From positions 496,001 to 560,000 of the forward strand of contig NZ_QRGD01000002.1 of assembly GCF_003449015.1 (NCBI RefSeq): a stretch of 64,000 nucleotides of DNA. Direction: 5' to 3'. The DNA is from Aureibaculum luteum (GTDB lineage Bacteria > Bacteroidota > Bacteroidia > Flavobacteriales > Flavobacteriaceae). Numbering within the stretch: the first letter of the stretch is position 1; each line of letters begins with the position of its first letter. The position numbers and the translations under genes are program-made. Below, in pieces: positions 8,986-17,121 of the stretch. Below the pieces are notes generated by a model that worked only from the letters and a program-made list of their open reading frames with translations, had not been told where the DNA came from and ran no database searches.

Positions 8986-9036
8986 CCTCTCCTTTAGAGA
9001 GGTCATAACTTTGTTTTTTTAAAGTTATGGGTTAGG
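8986..9036. repeat. Tandem hairpin element
   Basis: Two adjacent perfect inverted repeats sit in the divergent region between the carboxylase and the FMN reductase genes. The first is CCTCTC/GAGAGG (8986-8991, 8997-9002) with a five-base loop. The second is CATAACTTT/AAAGTTATG (9004-9012, 9021-9029) with a T-rich eight-base loop. Neither is followed by the usual terminator tail for a gene ending here, so a dispersed repeat or a leader structure is more likely. Confidence 0.5.
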
Positions 9037-9103
9037 AAAAATAAAAAGTTTTTAAAACAATATCAGCCTATCATTAGATACCTTTAAAAAGAACTTTTTA
9101 TCG

Positions 9104-9111
9104 TATCTTTG
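9104..9111 (+). promoter_or_regulatory. Putative -7 box (TATCTTTG) of the FMN reductase gene
   Basis: TATCTTTG fits TAnnTTTG exactly and lies 34 nt before the ATG at 9146. No clear -33 element is seen. Confidence 0.45.
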
Positions 9112-9145
9112 ATAAAATCTTAATATATAAACCTTATTTTATTAA

Positions 9146-9682
9146 ATGCCTAAAAAGGAAATTATTGCATTTGCAGGAAGTAACAGCAAACAATCTATAA
9201 ATAAAAAACTGGTTGTTTTGGCATCGGAAGAATTAAAGAAGATAAAGGTGAATATATTAGATTTAAATGATTTTGAGTTACCTTTATATTCTATTGATGA
9301 AGAAAACGAAAATGGATACCCAGAAGCTGCCCAACGATTTAATGAATTATTAAATAATTCGGACGGTATTATTCTTTCATTGGCGGAGCATAATGGAGCC
9401 TATTCGGTGGCTTTTAAGAATGTTTTTGATTGGGTATCTCGAATTGATAAAGTTGTTTGGAAAAATAAACCTATGTTGCTTTTGTCAACATCACCAGGTG
9501 GTAGAGGAGGAGCCTCAGTTATGGAAATAGCACTGGGCAAATTTCCAAGAATGGGTGCTGATATTATAGCTAATTTTTCATTGCCTTTTTTTAATGATAA
9601 TTATAGCGAAGCAGGCATTACTGATAAACAAATGAATATTGAATTTTTAAAAGGAATTAACGATTTTGAAATGGCTTTATAA
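9146..9682 (+). CDS. NADPH-dependent FMN reductase-family oxidoreductase
   Basis: A 178-residue flavodoxin-fold protein. The N-terminal phosphate loop GSNSKQSINKKLV binds FMN phosphate. 'ADGIILSLAEHNGAYSVAFKNVFDWVSR' matches the family's 'P.YNgs.p..lKn.iDw' block, with SLAEHNGAY in place of the usual TPEYNGS. 'SPGGRGGASVME' is the third conserved loop. Such enzymes pass electrons from NAD(P)H to FMN, quinones or chromate. It is followed after two bases by a decayed 4Fe-4S gene and then a CDGSH gene, so the three may once have formed a small redox operon. Confidence 0.88.
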   Translation: MPKKEIIAFAGSNSKQSINKKLVVLASEELKKIKVNILDLNDFELPLYSIDEENENGYPEAAQRFNELLNNSDGIILSLAEHNGAYSVAFKNVFDWVSRIDKVVWKNKPMLLLSTSPGGRGGASVMEIALGKFPRMGADIIANFSLPFFNDNYSEAGITDKQMNIEFLKGINDFEMAL

Positions 9683-9684
9683 AA

Positions 9685-9918
9685 ATGGAAGCTTCAAAAG
9701 AAATAATAAAGGAGTATAGTAATCAAGAATTATAAACCTGATGTTTGTATCCATTCTAAGTTATGTTGGATAGGTTTATTACAAGTTTTTAATCCCCAAA
9801 ACAGACCTTGGGTAAATATGAATGGAGCTGCTCAGAGCGTATTGAAAATTAAGTAAATGCATGTCTTTCAGGTGCACTAACCATTAAAAAAGATTTAAAT
9901 AAAGAAATAAAGAAATAA
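9685..9918 (+). pseudogene. Decayed Fer4_19 (YjdI-like) 4Fe-4S mono-cluster protein
   Basis: Three consecutive pieces of one protein can be read in shifted frames. 9685-9735 gives MEASKEIIKEYSNQEL and a stop. 9734-9853 gives KPDVCIHSKLCWIGLL, then 'FNPQNRPWVNMNGAAQSV' and a stop. 9859-9918 gives ACLSGALTIKKDLN and a stop. Joined, they match the small YjdI/Fer4_19 family, including the cysteines of DVC, KLC and ACLSGAL. The loss near 9733 removes a few residues as well as the frame; a second shift lies near 9853. The last TAA overlaps the ATG of the CDGSH gene (TAATG), which suggests former translational coupling. Confidence 0.8.
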
Positions 9919-10109
9919 TGAAAAGTGAAAACATTAAAATTACTGTAGCGGAAAACGGACCACTATTAGTTAATGGAACTTGTGCAGTTACCAACACAGA
10001 TGGTTCAATTGATATAAAAGAGAAAATAACCGCTTTTTGTAGATGTGGTGCATCAAACAATAAACCATATTGCGATGGGGAACATAAAAAAATTAATTTT
10101 ATAAGTTAA
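9918..10109 (+). CDS. CDGSH iron-sulfur domain protein
   Basis: A 63-residue protein whose C-terminal half carries CRCGASNNKPYCDGEH, the CxCxx(S/T)xxxPxCDGxH pattern that binds a labile 2Fe-2S cluster with three cysteines and one histidine. The residue before the histidine is E where S, A or T is usual. The N-terminal half (about residues 5-37) forms the short beta-strand module seen in small bacterial CDGSH proteins. In other Bacteroidetes such proteins sit behind, or are fused to, a Fer4_19 protein; here that partner is a pseudogene immediately upstream, so this gene may have lost its normal translation signal. Confidence 0.88.
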   Translation: MKSENIKITVAENGPLLVNGTCAVTNTDGSIDIKEKITAFCRCGASNNKPYCDGEHKKINFIS

Positions 10110-10305
10110 ACTTAATGTAATAGAAATTATTTGCAGGGATATTGACATAAAAGATCAGTGCGATGTTGTAGTCACTGTTAGTTTTCAAGTAAAAAAGGAA
10201 TCGTAATTATACCGCTTTGTTCGTTCAAATAATCTGTAATTGATAAAACAGTAACGTATTTAGAGGCATTAGCTTGATTTTGTTTTAATAACTAAAAATT
10301 AGAAA

Positions 10306-10554
10306 ATGGAAATAATCATTTATGGTAAAAAGGAAGATGCTCACACGGTGGCATTCAAAAACTTTTTAAGAATGGCTGAAATTGATTTCATTTACAAAAA
10401 TTTAGCTATTGACGAAGAAGCGGCAAAGCATACAAAAGAATTATATGATGGAGCTATTAAATACCCAACACTAATTGTAGATGGTGAAGTGTATTTGACC
10501 CCAACTTCAGATACTTTTAATAAAGTGATGAAAGAATTGCACTTAAGAGGCTAA
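10306..10554 (+). CDS. Glutaredoxin-like protein without active-site cysteines
   Basis: An 82-residue protein with a thioredoxin-fold outline: an initial MEIIIYGKK strand, an alpha helix 'HTVAFKNFLRMAEIDFIYKNL', and a KYPTLIVDGEVYLTPT segment that has the cis-proline and following strand of glutaredoxins. The position of the CxxC motif reads KKEDAH, and the protein has no cysteine at all. It therefore cannot do thiol-disulfide exchange; a binding or structural role is possible. It stands alone between small redox genes and a small membrane protein. Confidence 0.6.
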   Translation: MEIIIYGKKEDAHTVAFKNFLRMAEIDFIYKNLAIDEEAAKHTKELYDGAIKYPTLIVDGEVYLTPTSDTFNKVMKELHLRG

Positions 10555-10650
10555 AATTTGGCGTTTTCTAATTGTATGTGCCTTTTATTGGCATTTCTAA
10601 ATATTTGTAACGATATTTGCTCTACCAACTAAACTTCTAATATTATGATA

Positions 10651-10827
10651 ATGAATAAAAATACCGTATTGGGTTATGCCACGTTAATTATGATTGCAAT
10701 GGGTGTAATATTAATTGCTCTAGGAGCTTTTAGATATGATGATGTTGCGGGATGGGGTTTTGCTGCTGTAGGTATCGGTTTCTTCGCAAATGCATGGGTG
10801 TTTAATGCACTTAAAGGACGTGTGTAA
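10651..10827 (+). CDS. CAL67264-family small membrane protein
   Basis: A tiny hydrophobic protein of 58-60 residues with two predicted transmembrane helices (about TLIMIAMGVILIALGAF and WGFAAVGIGFFANAWVF) joined by the charged loop RYDDVAG. The sequence is recognisable as the CAL67264 family, named from a Gramella locus and almost invariant in Flavobacteriaceae. Its function is unknown. The start at the second ATG (MNKNTVLG) is preferred because family members begin there; the first ATG is six bases upstream. Confidence 0.8.
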   Translation: MNKNTVLGYATLIMIAMGVILIALGAFRYDDVAGWGFAAVGIGFFANAWVFNALKGRV

Positions 10828-10954
10828 AAAGAGCACATTCCTTGTCATTCCTTAAGGTAAGAGAATTTTGATACTTAAAATAGTCAATTATACTGCCTAG
10901 ACCTCGTAGTAAAGATTTCAAAAATTAATAATAAAATAAATAATTAGTAAAATA

Positions 10955-12646
10955 ATGGCTGACGATAAAAAAGTTATTTTTTCAATGAATAAGGTTTCAA
11001 AAACCTTTCAAAGCACAAATAAACAGGTATTAAAAGATATCTATCTAAGCTTCTTTTATGGGGCCAAAATTGGAATATTGGGATTAAACGGTTCTGGTAA
11101 ATCTACCTTGCTGAAAATAATTGCTGGAATTGAAAAAAATTACCAAGGAGATGTTGTTTTTGCTCCAGGTTATAAGGTTGGTTATTTAGAACAAGAACCG
11201 AAATTAGATGAAACTAAAACTGTAATTGATATTGTTAAAGAAGGTGTAGCAGAGACAGTTGCAATTCTAGACGAATACAATAAAATTAATGACATGTTTG
11301 GGTTGGAAGAAGTATATTCTGATGCAGATAAGATGGAAAAATTAATGGCTCAACAGGCAGAACTTCAAGATAAAATTGATGCTTCCAATGCATGGGAATT
11401 AGATACCAAGTTAGAGATTGCAATGGATGCCTTAAGAACTCCTGAAGGTGATACGCCTATTAAGAATTTATCTGGTGGTGAAAGACGACGTGTTGCGTTA
11501 TGTAGATTATTATTACAAGAACCTGAAGTTTTATTATTAGATGAGCCAACAAACCATTTAGATGCAGAATCTGTTCATTGGTTAGAGCATCATTTAGCAC
11601 AATATAAAGGAACTGTAATTGCAGTAACGCATGATAGGTATTTTCTAGATAATGTAGCGGGTTGGATTTTGGAATTGGATAGAGGTGAAGGTATTCCTTG
11701 GAAAGGGAATTATTCTTCTTGGTTAGATCAAAAGTCAAAACGATTGGCACAAGAAAGTAAAACAGCTTCTAAACGTCAAAAGACATTAGAACGTGAGTTA
11801 GACTGGGTACGACAAGGAGCGAAAGGAAGACAAACTAAGCAGAAAGCAAGGTTAAAGAATTATGATAAACTGTTGAGCCAAGACCAAAAACAATTGGATG
11901 AAAAGTTAGAAATTTACATTCCTAATGGTCCACGATTGGGGACAAATGTTATAGAAGCCAAAGGGGTGAGCAAAGCATTTGGTGATAAATTATTATATGA
12001 AAATTTAAACTTTAACTTACCTCAAGCAGGTATCGTAGGAATTATTGGTCCTAACGGTGCTGGTAAAACCACTATTTTTAAAATGATAATGGGCGAGGAA
12101 AAACCAGATAAAGGAGAATTTATTGTTGGAGACACTGCAAAAATTGCCTATGTAGATCAGGCACATTCAAACATTGATCCAGACAAGAGTATTTGGCAAA
12201 ACTTTTCCGATGAGCAAGATTTAATTTTAATGGGAGGAAAGCAAGTTAATTCTAGAGCTTATTTAAGCCGATTTAACTTTTCTGGTAGTGAGCAAAACAA
12301 AAAAGTAAATACCCTTTCAGGAGGTGAGCGTAACAGATTACATTTAGCCATGACGCTAAAAGAAGAGGGTAATGTTTTACTTTTAGATGAGCCAACTAAT
12401 GATTTGGATGTAAACACATTAAGAGCTTTGGAAGAAGGTCTAGAAAACTTTGCGGGTTGTGCAGTTGTTATTAGTCACGACCGTTGGTTTTTAGATAGAA
12501 TTTGTACACATATTTTAGCTTTTGAAGGTGACAGTGAAGTGTATTTCTTTGAAGGAGGATTTAGTGAGTATGAAGAAAATAAGAAGCAACGTTTGGGTGG
12601 TGATTTAATGCCAAAACGTATTAAATATAAAAAGTTGATTCGTTAA
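10955..12646 (+). CDS. ettA: Energy-dependent translational throttle protein EttA (ABC-F)
   Basis: A 563-residue ABC-F ATPase with two nucleotide-binding domains and no membrane part. Domain 1 has Walker A GLNGSGKST, signature LSGGERRRVALC and Walker B LLLDEPTNHLD. The linker that reaches the P-site tRNA is charged and helical ('KRLAQESKTASKRQKTLERELDWVRQ'). Domain 2 has GPNGAGKTT, LSGGERNRLHLA and LLLDEPTNDLD. EttA binds the ribosomal E site and gates entry into elongation according to the ATP/ADP ratio. Length and the conserved C-terminus (GGDLMPKRIKYKKLI) match EttA. The phosphatase gene follows after 27 nt and may be cotranscribed. Confidence 0.95.
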   Translation: MADDKKVIFSMNKVSKTFQSTNKQVLKDIYLSFFYGAKIGILGLNGSGKSTLLKIIAGIEKNYQGDVVFAPGYKVGYLEQEPKLDETKTVIDIVKEGVAETVAILDEYNKINDMFGLEEVYSDADKMEKLMAQQAELQDKIDASNAWELDTKLEIAMDALRTPEGDTPIKNLSGGERRRVALCRLLLQEPEVLLLDEPTNHLDAESVHWLEHHLAQYKGTVIAVTHDRYFLDNVAGWILELDRGEGIPWKGNYSSWLDQKSKRLAQESKTASKRQKTLERELDWVRQGAKGRQTKQKARLKNYDKLLSQDQKQLDEKLEIYIPNGPRLGTNVIEAKGVSKAFGDKLLYENLNFNLPQAGIVGIIGPNGAGKTTIFKMIMGEEKPDKGEFIVGDTAKIAYVDQAHSNIDPDKSIWQNFSDEQDLILMGGKQVNSRAYLSRFNFSGSEQNKKVNTLSGGERNRLHLAMTLKEEGNVLLLDEPTNDLDVNTLRALEEGLENFAGCAVVISHDRWFLDRICTHILAFEGDSEVYFFEGGFSEYEENKKQRLGGDLMPKRIKYKKLIR

Positions 12647-12673
12647 TTTTTGTTCTAAAACTTTTTCATTAAA

Positions 12674-13768
12674 ATGAAGACATCAGTAAAATTATTTTTT
12701 TTAATTGCTTTTCTGATTATTCCATTGGCATTATGTGCACAAGATAAAGAGCCAAATGTGTTTTTAATTACACTTGATGGAGTGAGATGGCAAGAAGTAT
12801 TTACGGGAATAGATTCTAAATTAATAGAAAATGAAAGTTATACAGAAAATAAGGAACAATTAACAAGTTTATTTGAAGGGAATACGCCAGAAGAAAAAAG
12901 AAAAAAATTAATGCCTTTTTTCTGGAATACAATTGCTAACAAAGGGCAATTGTATGGTAACAGAAATGCAGGTAGTAAAGTAGATGTAATTAACAAAATG
13001 GTCTTTTCATATCCTGGCTATAATGAGATTTTAAGTGGTTTTTCTGATGATGAAAATATCGATAGTAATAATAAAGAGTATAATAAAAACACAACAATCT
13101 TAGAGAAAGTAAATAATTTACCTGCTTACAAAGGTAAAGTTGCTGCATTTGCCAGTTGGGATGTCTTTCCTTATATAATTAATGATAAGCGAAGTGGAAT
13201 TCCAGTAAATGCAGGTTATATGGATGCTTCTGAAAATTTAAATGCTCAAGAAGTTTTATTAAATGAAATGCAATGGCTAGCACCAATAATATGGAAAAAT
13301 GTTCGATTAGATGTGTTTACACATCATTTTGCAAAAGAATATATTAAGAAGAATAATCCGAAATTAGTATATATCGCATATGGTGAAACAGATGATTTTG
13401 CACATGACGGTTCGTTTAATTCCTATATAAAATCTTTAAAAAATACGGATGCTTTAATTGAAGATTTATGGGACTATGTTCAGGAAAATGAATTTTATAA
13501 AAACAACACCTATTTTATAATTACGACTGATCATGGTAGAGGGGTGGGAGTAGAAAAGAGTAGTAGCTGGACTAGTCATGGAAAAGAGGTCATTGGTGCC
13601 ACTCAAACTTGGTTAGCGGTGTTAGGTCCAAAAATAGAGGCTAAAGGTGAAATTAAAGAGGATACACAATTCTATAACAATCAAGTAGCGGCTACGGTAC
13701 TTGAGTTATTGAAAGTTTCTGTTTCAAAAGAAAAAATGGGTGAACCCGTTCCAACTATTTTAAAATAG
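12674..13768 (+). CDS. Secreted alkaline-phosphatase-superfamily protein
   Basis: A 364-residue protein with a cleavable signal peptide (ending LALCAQ). 'NVFLITLDGVRWQEVFTG' carries the first metal-binding aspartate of the alkaline phosphatase/phosphoglyceromutase superfamily. 'FSYPGYNEILSG' stands where the nucleophile segment is expected, and ITTDHGRG supplies the late Asp-His metal pair; 'ETDDFAHDG' supplies another. These periplasmic proteins hydrolyse phosphomonoesters, phosphodiesters or sulfates; the substrate here is unknown. It follows ettA closely and precedes an SGNH hydrolase in the same direction. Confidence 0.83.
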   Translation: MKTSVKLFFLIAFLIIPLALCAQDKEPNVFLITLDGVRWQEVFTGIDSKLIENESYTENKEQLTSLFEGNTPEEKRKKLMPFFWNTIANKGQLYGNRNAGSKVDVINKMVFSYPGYNEILSGFSDDENIDSNNKEYNKNTTILEKVNNLPAYKGKVAAFASWDVFPYIINDKRSGIPVNAGYMDASENLNAQEVLLNEMQWLAPIIWKNVRLDVFTHHFAKEYIKKNNPKLVYIAYGETDDFAHDGSFNSYIKSLKNTDALIEDLWDYVQENEFYKNNTYFIITTDHGRGVGVEKSSSWTSHGKEVIGATQTWLAVLGPKIEAKGEIKEDTQFYNNQVAATVLELLKVSVSKEKMGEPVPTILK

Positions 13769-13859
13769 TTGAGGACATGATAACCGATGTTTTCCAGTTT
13801 TATGTGATTCTTTAAAACTGCTCTTCCTATTTTTACGTAAATAGTATAAAAAGCAAACT

Positions 13860-14627
13860 ATGCATATTTTAAAAGCTTTCATTATCCTAATTGCTTTAAC
13901 AAGTTGTATGTCTAATAATACAGTTCTGCCTGTAACAGAAAATGAAATTATAGATAATGATTCCATAATTGTGGTATCAGACACCACAAACATAGCAACA
14001 GACACCGTTTCTGTACCTGTTAACACCATAAAACACTATTTAGCCTTAGGCGATAGTTACACCATTGGGCAGAGTGTTTCTTCAGAAAACAGTTTCCCTG
14101 TACAATTGGCCAAATGTATTGAAGACACCTCTAAAACTGAATTAAATGTAGAAATTATTGCCACCACAGGTTGGACTACAAGTAATTTAATAGACGGCAT
14201 AGATTATGGAACGAAGCGAATTTCTTATGATTTAGTGACGTTACTTATCGGCGTAAACAATCAATATCAAGGGAAGTTATTTAGTGTTTATGAAAAAGAA
14301 TTTGTCATTTTATTAGAGCAGTCAATCAAACTTGCTAATAACATTAAGAAGAATGTAATTGTTGTTTCAATTCCGGATTATGCGTATACACCTTTTGGAC
14401 AAAGTGGTAACCCAGGTAAAATTTCTAGTGAAATTGATACGTATAATAAGTTTGCTGAGGATACCGCTAAAAAAAATGGTGTACTCTTTGTAAACATAAC
14501 AGATATTACCAGACAAGGTTTAAATGATCCTAATTTGGTGGCCAGTGATAATTTACATCCTTCAGGTAAAGCGTACCAGAAATTTTCAGAAAGAATCTGC
14601 CCCAAAGCAGTTGCTATAATTAACTAA
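13860..14627 (+). CDS. SGNH/GDSL-family hydrolase lipoprotein
   Basis: A 255-residue lipoprotein; the signal peptide ends in the lipobox LTSC. A Ser/Thr/Asp-rich linker precedes the catalytic domain, which starts near residue 60. Block I is LALGDSYTIG with the nucleophile serine, block III is LIGVNNQYQG, and block V is DNLHPSGKAY with the catalytic Asp and His. Such enzymes are esterases, lipases or acetyl-hydrolases of cell-surface glycans. The gene converges with the VOC gene 12 nt away. Confidence 0.87.
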   Translation: MHILKAFIILIALTSCMSNNTVLPVTENEIIDNDSIIVVSDTTNIATDTVSVPVNTIKHYLALGDSYTIGQSVSSENSFPVQLAKCIEDTSKTELNVEIIATTGWTTSNLIDGIDYGTKRISYDLVTLLIGVNNQYQGKLFSVYEKEFVILLEQSIKLANNIKKNVIVVSIPDYAYTPFGQSGNPGKISSEIDTYNKFAEDTAKKNGVLFVNITDITRQGLNDPNLVASDNLHPSGKAYQKFSERICPKAVAIIN

Positions 14628-14639
14628 TATAAATAGCTA

Positions 14640-14987
14640 TTATTTATCTGACCAAACGGCCAATTCGTTTCCGGATGGGTCTAAAAACTGAAACCGTTTT
14701 CCTCCAGGAAAAGAGAAAATATCTTTGGTAATTCTGCCACCACATACAATTATTTTCGTTTTTATGTCGCTAAGATTTTGATGAAACAAAACGACCAATG
14801 CTCCATTCACTATTTCATCTATAGTAAATTCAAAACCACCATCTAGTCCACTTTCAGAAAATGCGGTATAAGTAGTTCCATAATCAATAAATGACCAACC
14901 AAAAGCATCTGAGTAAAAGTCCTTAATTTCTTCCAAATTATAAGCTCTGAATTCAATATAATTAATATGATTACTTTTATTTTCCAT
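14640..14987 (-). CDS. VOC-family (glyoxalase/bleomycin-resistance-like) protein
   Basis: A 115-residue single vicinal-oxygen-chelate module pair: 'INYIEFRAYNLEEIKDFYSDAFGWSFIDYG' opens the first beta-alpha-beta-beta-beta unit. 'FQFLDPSGNELAVWSDK' closes the second, where the E of NELAVW is a typical metal ligand. Members include glyoxalase I, dioxygenases and antibiotic-binding proteins; the substrate cannot be assigned. It reads leftward, 44 nt after the YdcF-like gene, so the three small enzyme genes MBL, YdcF-like and VOC may form one unit. Confidence 0.82.
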   Translation of the reverse strand: MENKSNHINYIEFRAYNLEEIKDFYSDAFGWSFIDYGTTYTAFSESGLDGGFEFTIDEIVNGALVVLFHQNLSDIKTKIIVCGGRITKDIFSFPGGKRFQFLDPSGNELAVWSDK

Positions 14988-15031
14988 TTATTAAATCCTA
15001 ATTGTTATAATTATAATCAACATTACAAATA

Positions 15032-15523
15032 TTAATAGTAAAGTCCGTTTTTTTCAATTGAATGTATTGCTTTCTTTTCATGTTCTATGATAGCATCAAA
15101 ACTGTCCTTAGGTAAATTACTTTCCACACTTAAATAAGTGATTGTAAACCCTTTTAATATTTCATTAAAAATCAGCTTTACTCTTTCTAAATGATAATCA
15201 GAAGTTATAACTGTCAACTTTATATGGTTTAAATTTTTGATGATAGGTCTAATTTTAACAGCATCATCAACAGTGTTTGATGATAATGCACATTCTAGAA
15301 AAGCATTTTCTGGAATTCCTTCATTAATTAAATAATTTTTGGCAATAGAAGCATGCGATTGAGCTGAAGTATTAAAGTGTGGCCCCCAACCACCAGTGCA
15401 AAGAATTAAAGTATTCTTTTTATAATGATTCAAACAACCGTTTAATCTGCTGATAGAAATTGTACCTAAATCTCCATTTGGAGAATTAGGAGAACCTAAG
15501 ATAATGAGAATTTCTTGAGACAT
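15032..15523 (-). CDS. YdcF/SanA-like DUF218 protein
   Basis: A 163-residue DUF218 protein. It begins directly with the first beta strand (EILIILGSPNSPNG), keeps the 'LILCTGGWG' and 'SSNTVDDAV' motifs and has 'LTVITSDYHLERVKLIF' as the conserved C-terminal block. Family members have a Rossmann-like fold and are linked to envelope maintenance or S-adenosylmethionine binding, mostly by indirect evidence. Unlike SanA and ElyC it has no transmembrane anchor, so it is probably cytoplasmic. The gap to the upstream MBL gene is 12 nt. Confidence 0.8.
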   Translation of the reverse strand: MSQEILIILGSPNSPNGDLGTISISRLNGCLNHYKKNTLILCTGGWGPHFNTSAQSHASIAKNYLINEGIPENAFLECALSSNTVDDAVKIRPIIKNLNHIKLTVITSDYHLERVKLIFNEILKGFTITYLSVESNLPKDSFDAIIEHEKKAIHSIEKNGLYY

Positions 15524-15535
15524 GGGATGTTGTAA

Positions 15536-16294
15536 TTATTTCTTATACCAATCTCTAAGCCTTACTTCAATCTTACTATTTTTATCATTTACCAACTTCT
15601 TAAAAACCTCGGTATCACTCATATCAGGATTACCTCTATAATGATAAGGATAAACAATTTTAGGTTTAAATTCTAGAACAGCACTTGCGGCTTGATTAAT
15701 ATCCATGGTATAGGGTAAATTCATACAAACAAAAGCAATATCGATATCTTTTAAAGCCCGCATTTCTTTTATATCCTCCGTATCTCCACTAATATAAAGG
15801 GCTTTACCACCAAGATTTATAAAATAACCATTGCCTCGCCCTTTTGGGTGCTTTGAATTTTCCTCTTCAGGTAAATTATACATAGGAATAGTATTTATAA
15901 AAATTTCTCCATGAACAGCCATTTCTCCATTCTTAACTATTTCCAATTGACTCTCATAATCCGTTTTAAGCATTTCAGCTACAGCAGGTGGCACAATGAA
16001 TTTTGCTTTTTGGGTATCAATTCCCGCTAATGTTTTTAAATCAGTATGATCACCATGAATGTCAGTAATTAAAATAAGGTCAGGTGCAGTAATTCCTTTG
16101 TATAATTCAGATCCACCATACGGATCTACATAAATAGTAGTATTATTCCATTGAAGTACTAAAGCCCCATGTGTTATAGGCTGAATGATAATAGCACCAT
16201 CATTAGTTTTTATAGTGTCTGCAGGAACTCGCTGTGCAAAATTGAAACCAATGCTTAGCATACAAAAAACGAAGGATAAGATAATTTTATTCAT
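15536..16294 (-). CDS. Secreted MBL-fold metallohydrolase (UlaG-like)
   Basis: A 252-residue beta-lactamase-fold hydrolase with a signal peptide (ending NFAQ). 'GALVLQWNNTTIYVDPYGG' is the UlaG-like opening strand pair. The main metal motif reads TDIHGDHTD, that is DxHxDH instead of HxHxDH. 'LYISGDTED' and 'VYPYHYRGNPD' supply the later metal ligands. The export signal places it in the periplasm. It is the first gene of a leftward group with the YdcF-like and VOC genes. Confidence 0.85.
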   Translation of the reverse strand: MNKIILSFVFCMLSIGFNFAQRVPADTIKTNDGAIIIQPITHGALVLQWNNTTIYVDPYGGSELYKGITAPDLILITDIHGDHTDLKTLAGIDTQKAKFIVPPAVAEMLKTDYESQLEIVKNGEMAVHGEIFINTIPMYNLPEEENSKHPKGRGNGYFINLGGKALYISGDTEDIKEMRALKDIDIAFVCMNLPYTMDINQAASAVLEFKPKIVYPYHYRGNPDMSDTEVFKKLVNDKNSKIEVRLRDWYKK

Positions 16295-16387
16295 AATTTT
16301 ATAGGAGTATTAAAGTATTGGTATTAATTGAATTCTATTTTAAAAGAAATTAATTATTTCTTTAATGCCTTCATAAAAAATTTGTTA

Positions 16388-16909
16388 CTACATTATTTTT
16401 TTTACCTCATGTTTTACAACTTCAATTGCTGTTTGGGTAGGTGATTCTTCATTTAAAAGTTTTTGTAATACAGCTTCTCTCATTTTGTTAGCCGTACTTA
16501 CTTCACCCTCTAACATAGTTTCTTTTAATAAATTTAGGGTGTTGTTTTTTGCAGTTACAATAGTTTTCCAACAATTGCTACTTATATAAATTTGTTGAGC
16601 TAGGTTATGTTCATACTCTTGTTCTATGTTGGCTAGTAATTTTTTGAAATAAGCAGGTTTATCTTCACTAGAAGGTACTACTCTCACTAATAAATTGTTA
16701 GGAGAAATTCGTTCTAAAAAAAGAACCATTCGCTCATAAGCTTGTAATCTAAGGGGTAATGCTGTTTTTTGATTTTCTTTTAACAGTGTAAACGTACGTC
16801 TGTTAGATTCGTTTTTACTTACTTGTTTAAAGAAAAAAAGGGCTACCAAGCCTGTAACAATAGCAGGTAATGTGTAGCTTAACAGTTCAATAATTTTAGT
16901 TGTATCCAT
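16388..16909 (-). CDS. Conserved membrane-anchored protein of unknown function (possibly DUF7935)
   Basis: A 173-residue protein with one N-terminal helix (LLSYTLPAIVTGLVALFFF) and a cytoplasmic, helical, charged domain. The stretch 'LKENQKTALPLRLQAYERMVLFLERISPNNLLVR' is strongly reminiscent of a conserved flavobacterial family. The start MDTTK is chosen over an in-frame ATG 93 nt upstream because a TAAATTTG box (16933-16940, minus strand) lies between the two and the extra residues are not protein-like. No enzyme motif is visible, and the function is unknown. Confidence 0.65.
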   Translation of the reverse strand: MDTTKIIELLSYTLPAIVTGLVALFFFKQVSKNESNRRTFTLLKENQKTALPLRLQAYERMVLFLERISPNNLLVRVVPSSEDKPAYFKKLLANIEQEYEHNLAQQIYISSNCWKTIVTAKNNTLNLLKETMLEGEVSTANKMREAVLQKLLNEESPTQTAIEVVKHEVKKIM

Positions 16910-16932
16910 GGGGTGGGTTAAAAATTGAATTT

Positions 16933-16940
16933 CAAATTTA
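16933..16940 (-). promoter_or_regulatory. Putative -7 box (TAAATTTG) of the membrane-anchored protein gene
   Basis: TAAATTTG on the minus strand fits TAnnTTTG and leaves about 17 nt of leader to the ATG at 16909. This supports the shorter start. Confidence 0.4.
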
Positions 16941-17121
16941 TATATTTTTTCATGTAATTTGGGTAAAAATAAAGAATTATAAATAGAGAAAAGTTGAATC
17001 AAATAAAAAAAATAAAAAAAACTTTGAGATAGGGGTAGGAATTTTTAATAGTTAGTTGTTTAATATATAAATAGGAATATCAACGGCGATTTTTTCGCTA
17101 TTCTAATTAAAGCTAAACACC

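Noticed and set aside
10110-10305. Possible further decayed gene after the CDGSH gene
   Set aside because: None of the frames gave recognisable protein fragments.
11460-11750. Antisense frame of 96 codons inside ettA
   Set aside because: Shadow of the conserved ABC signature and Walker B region.
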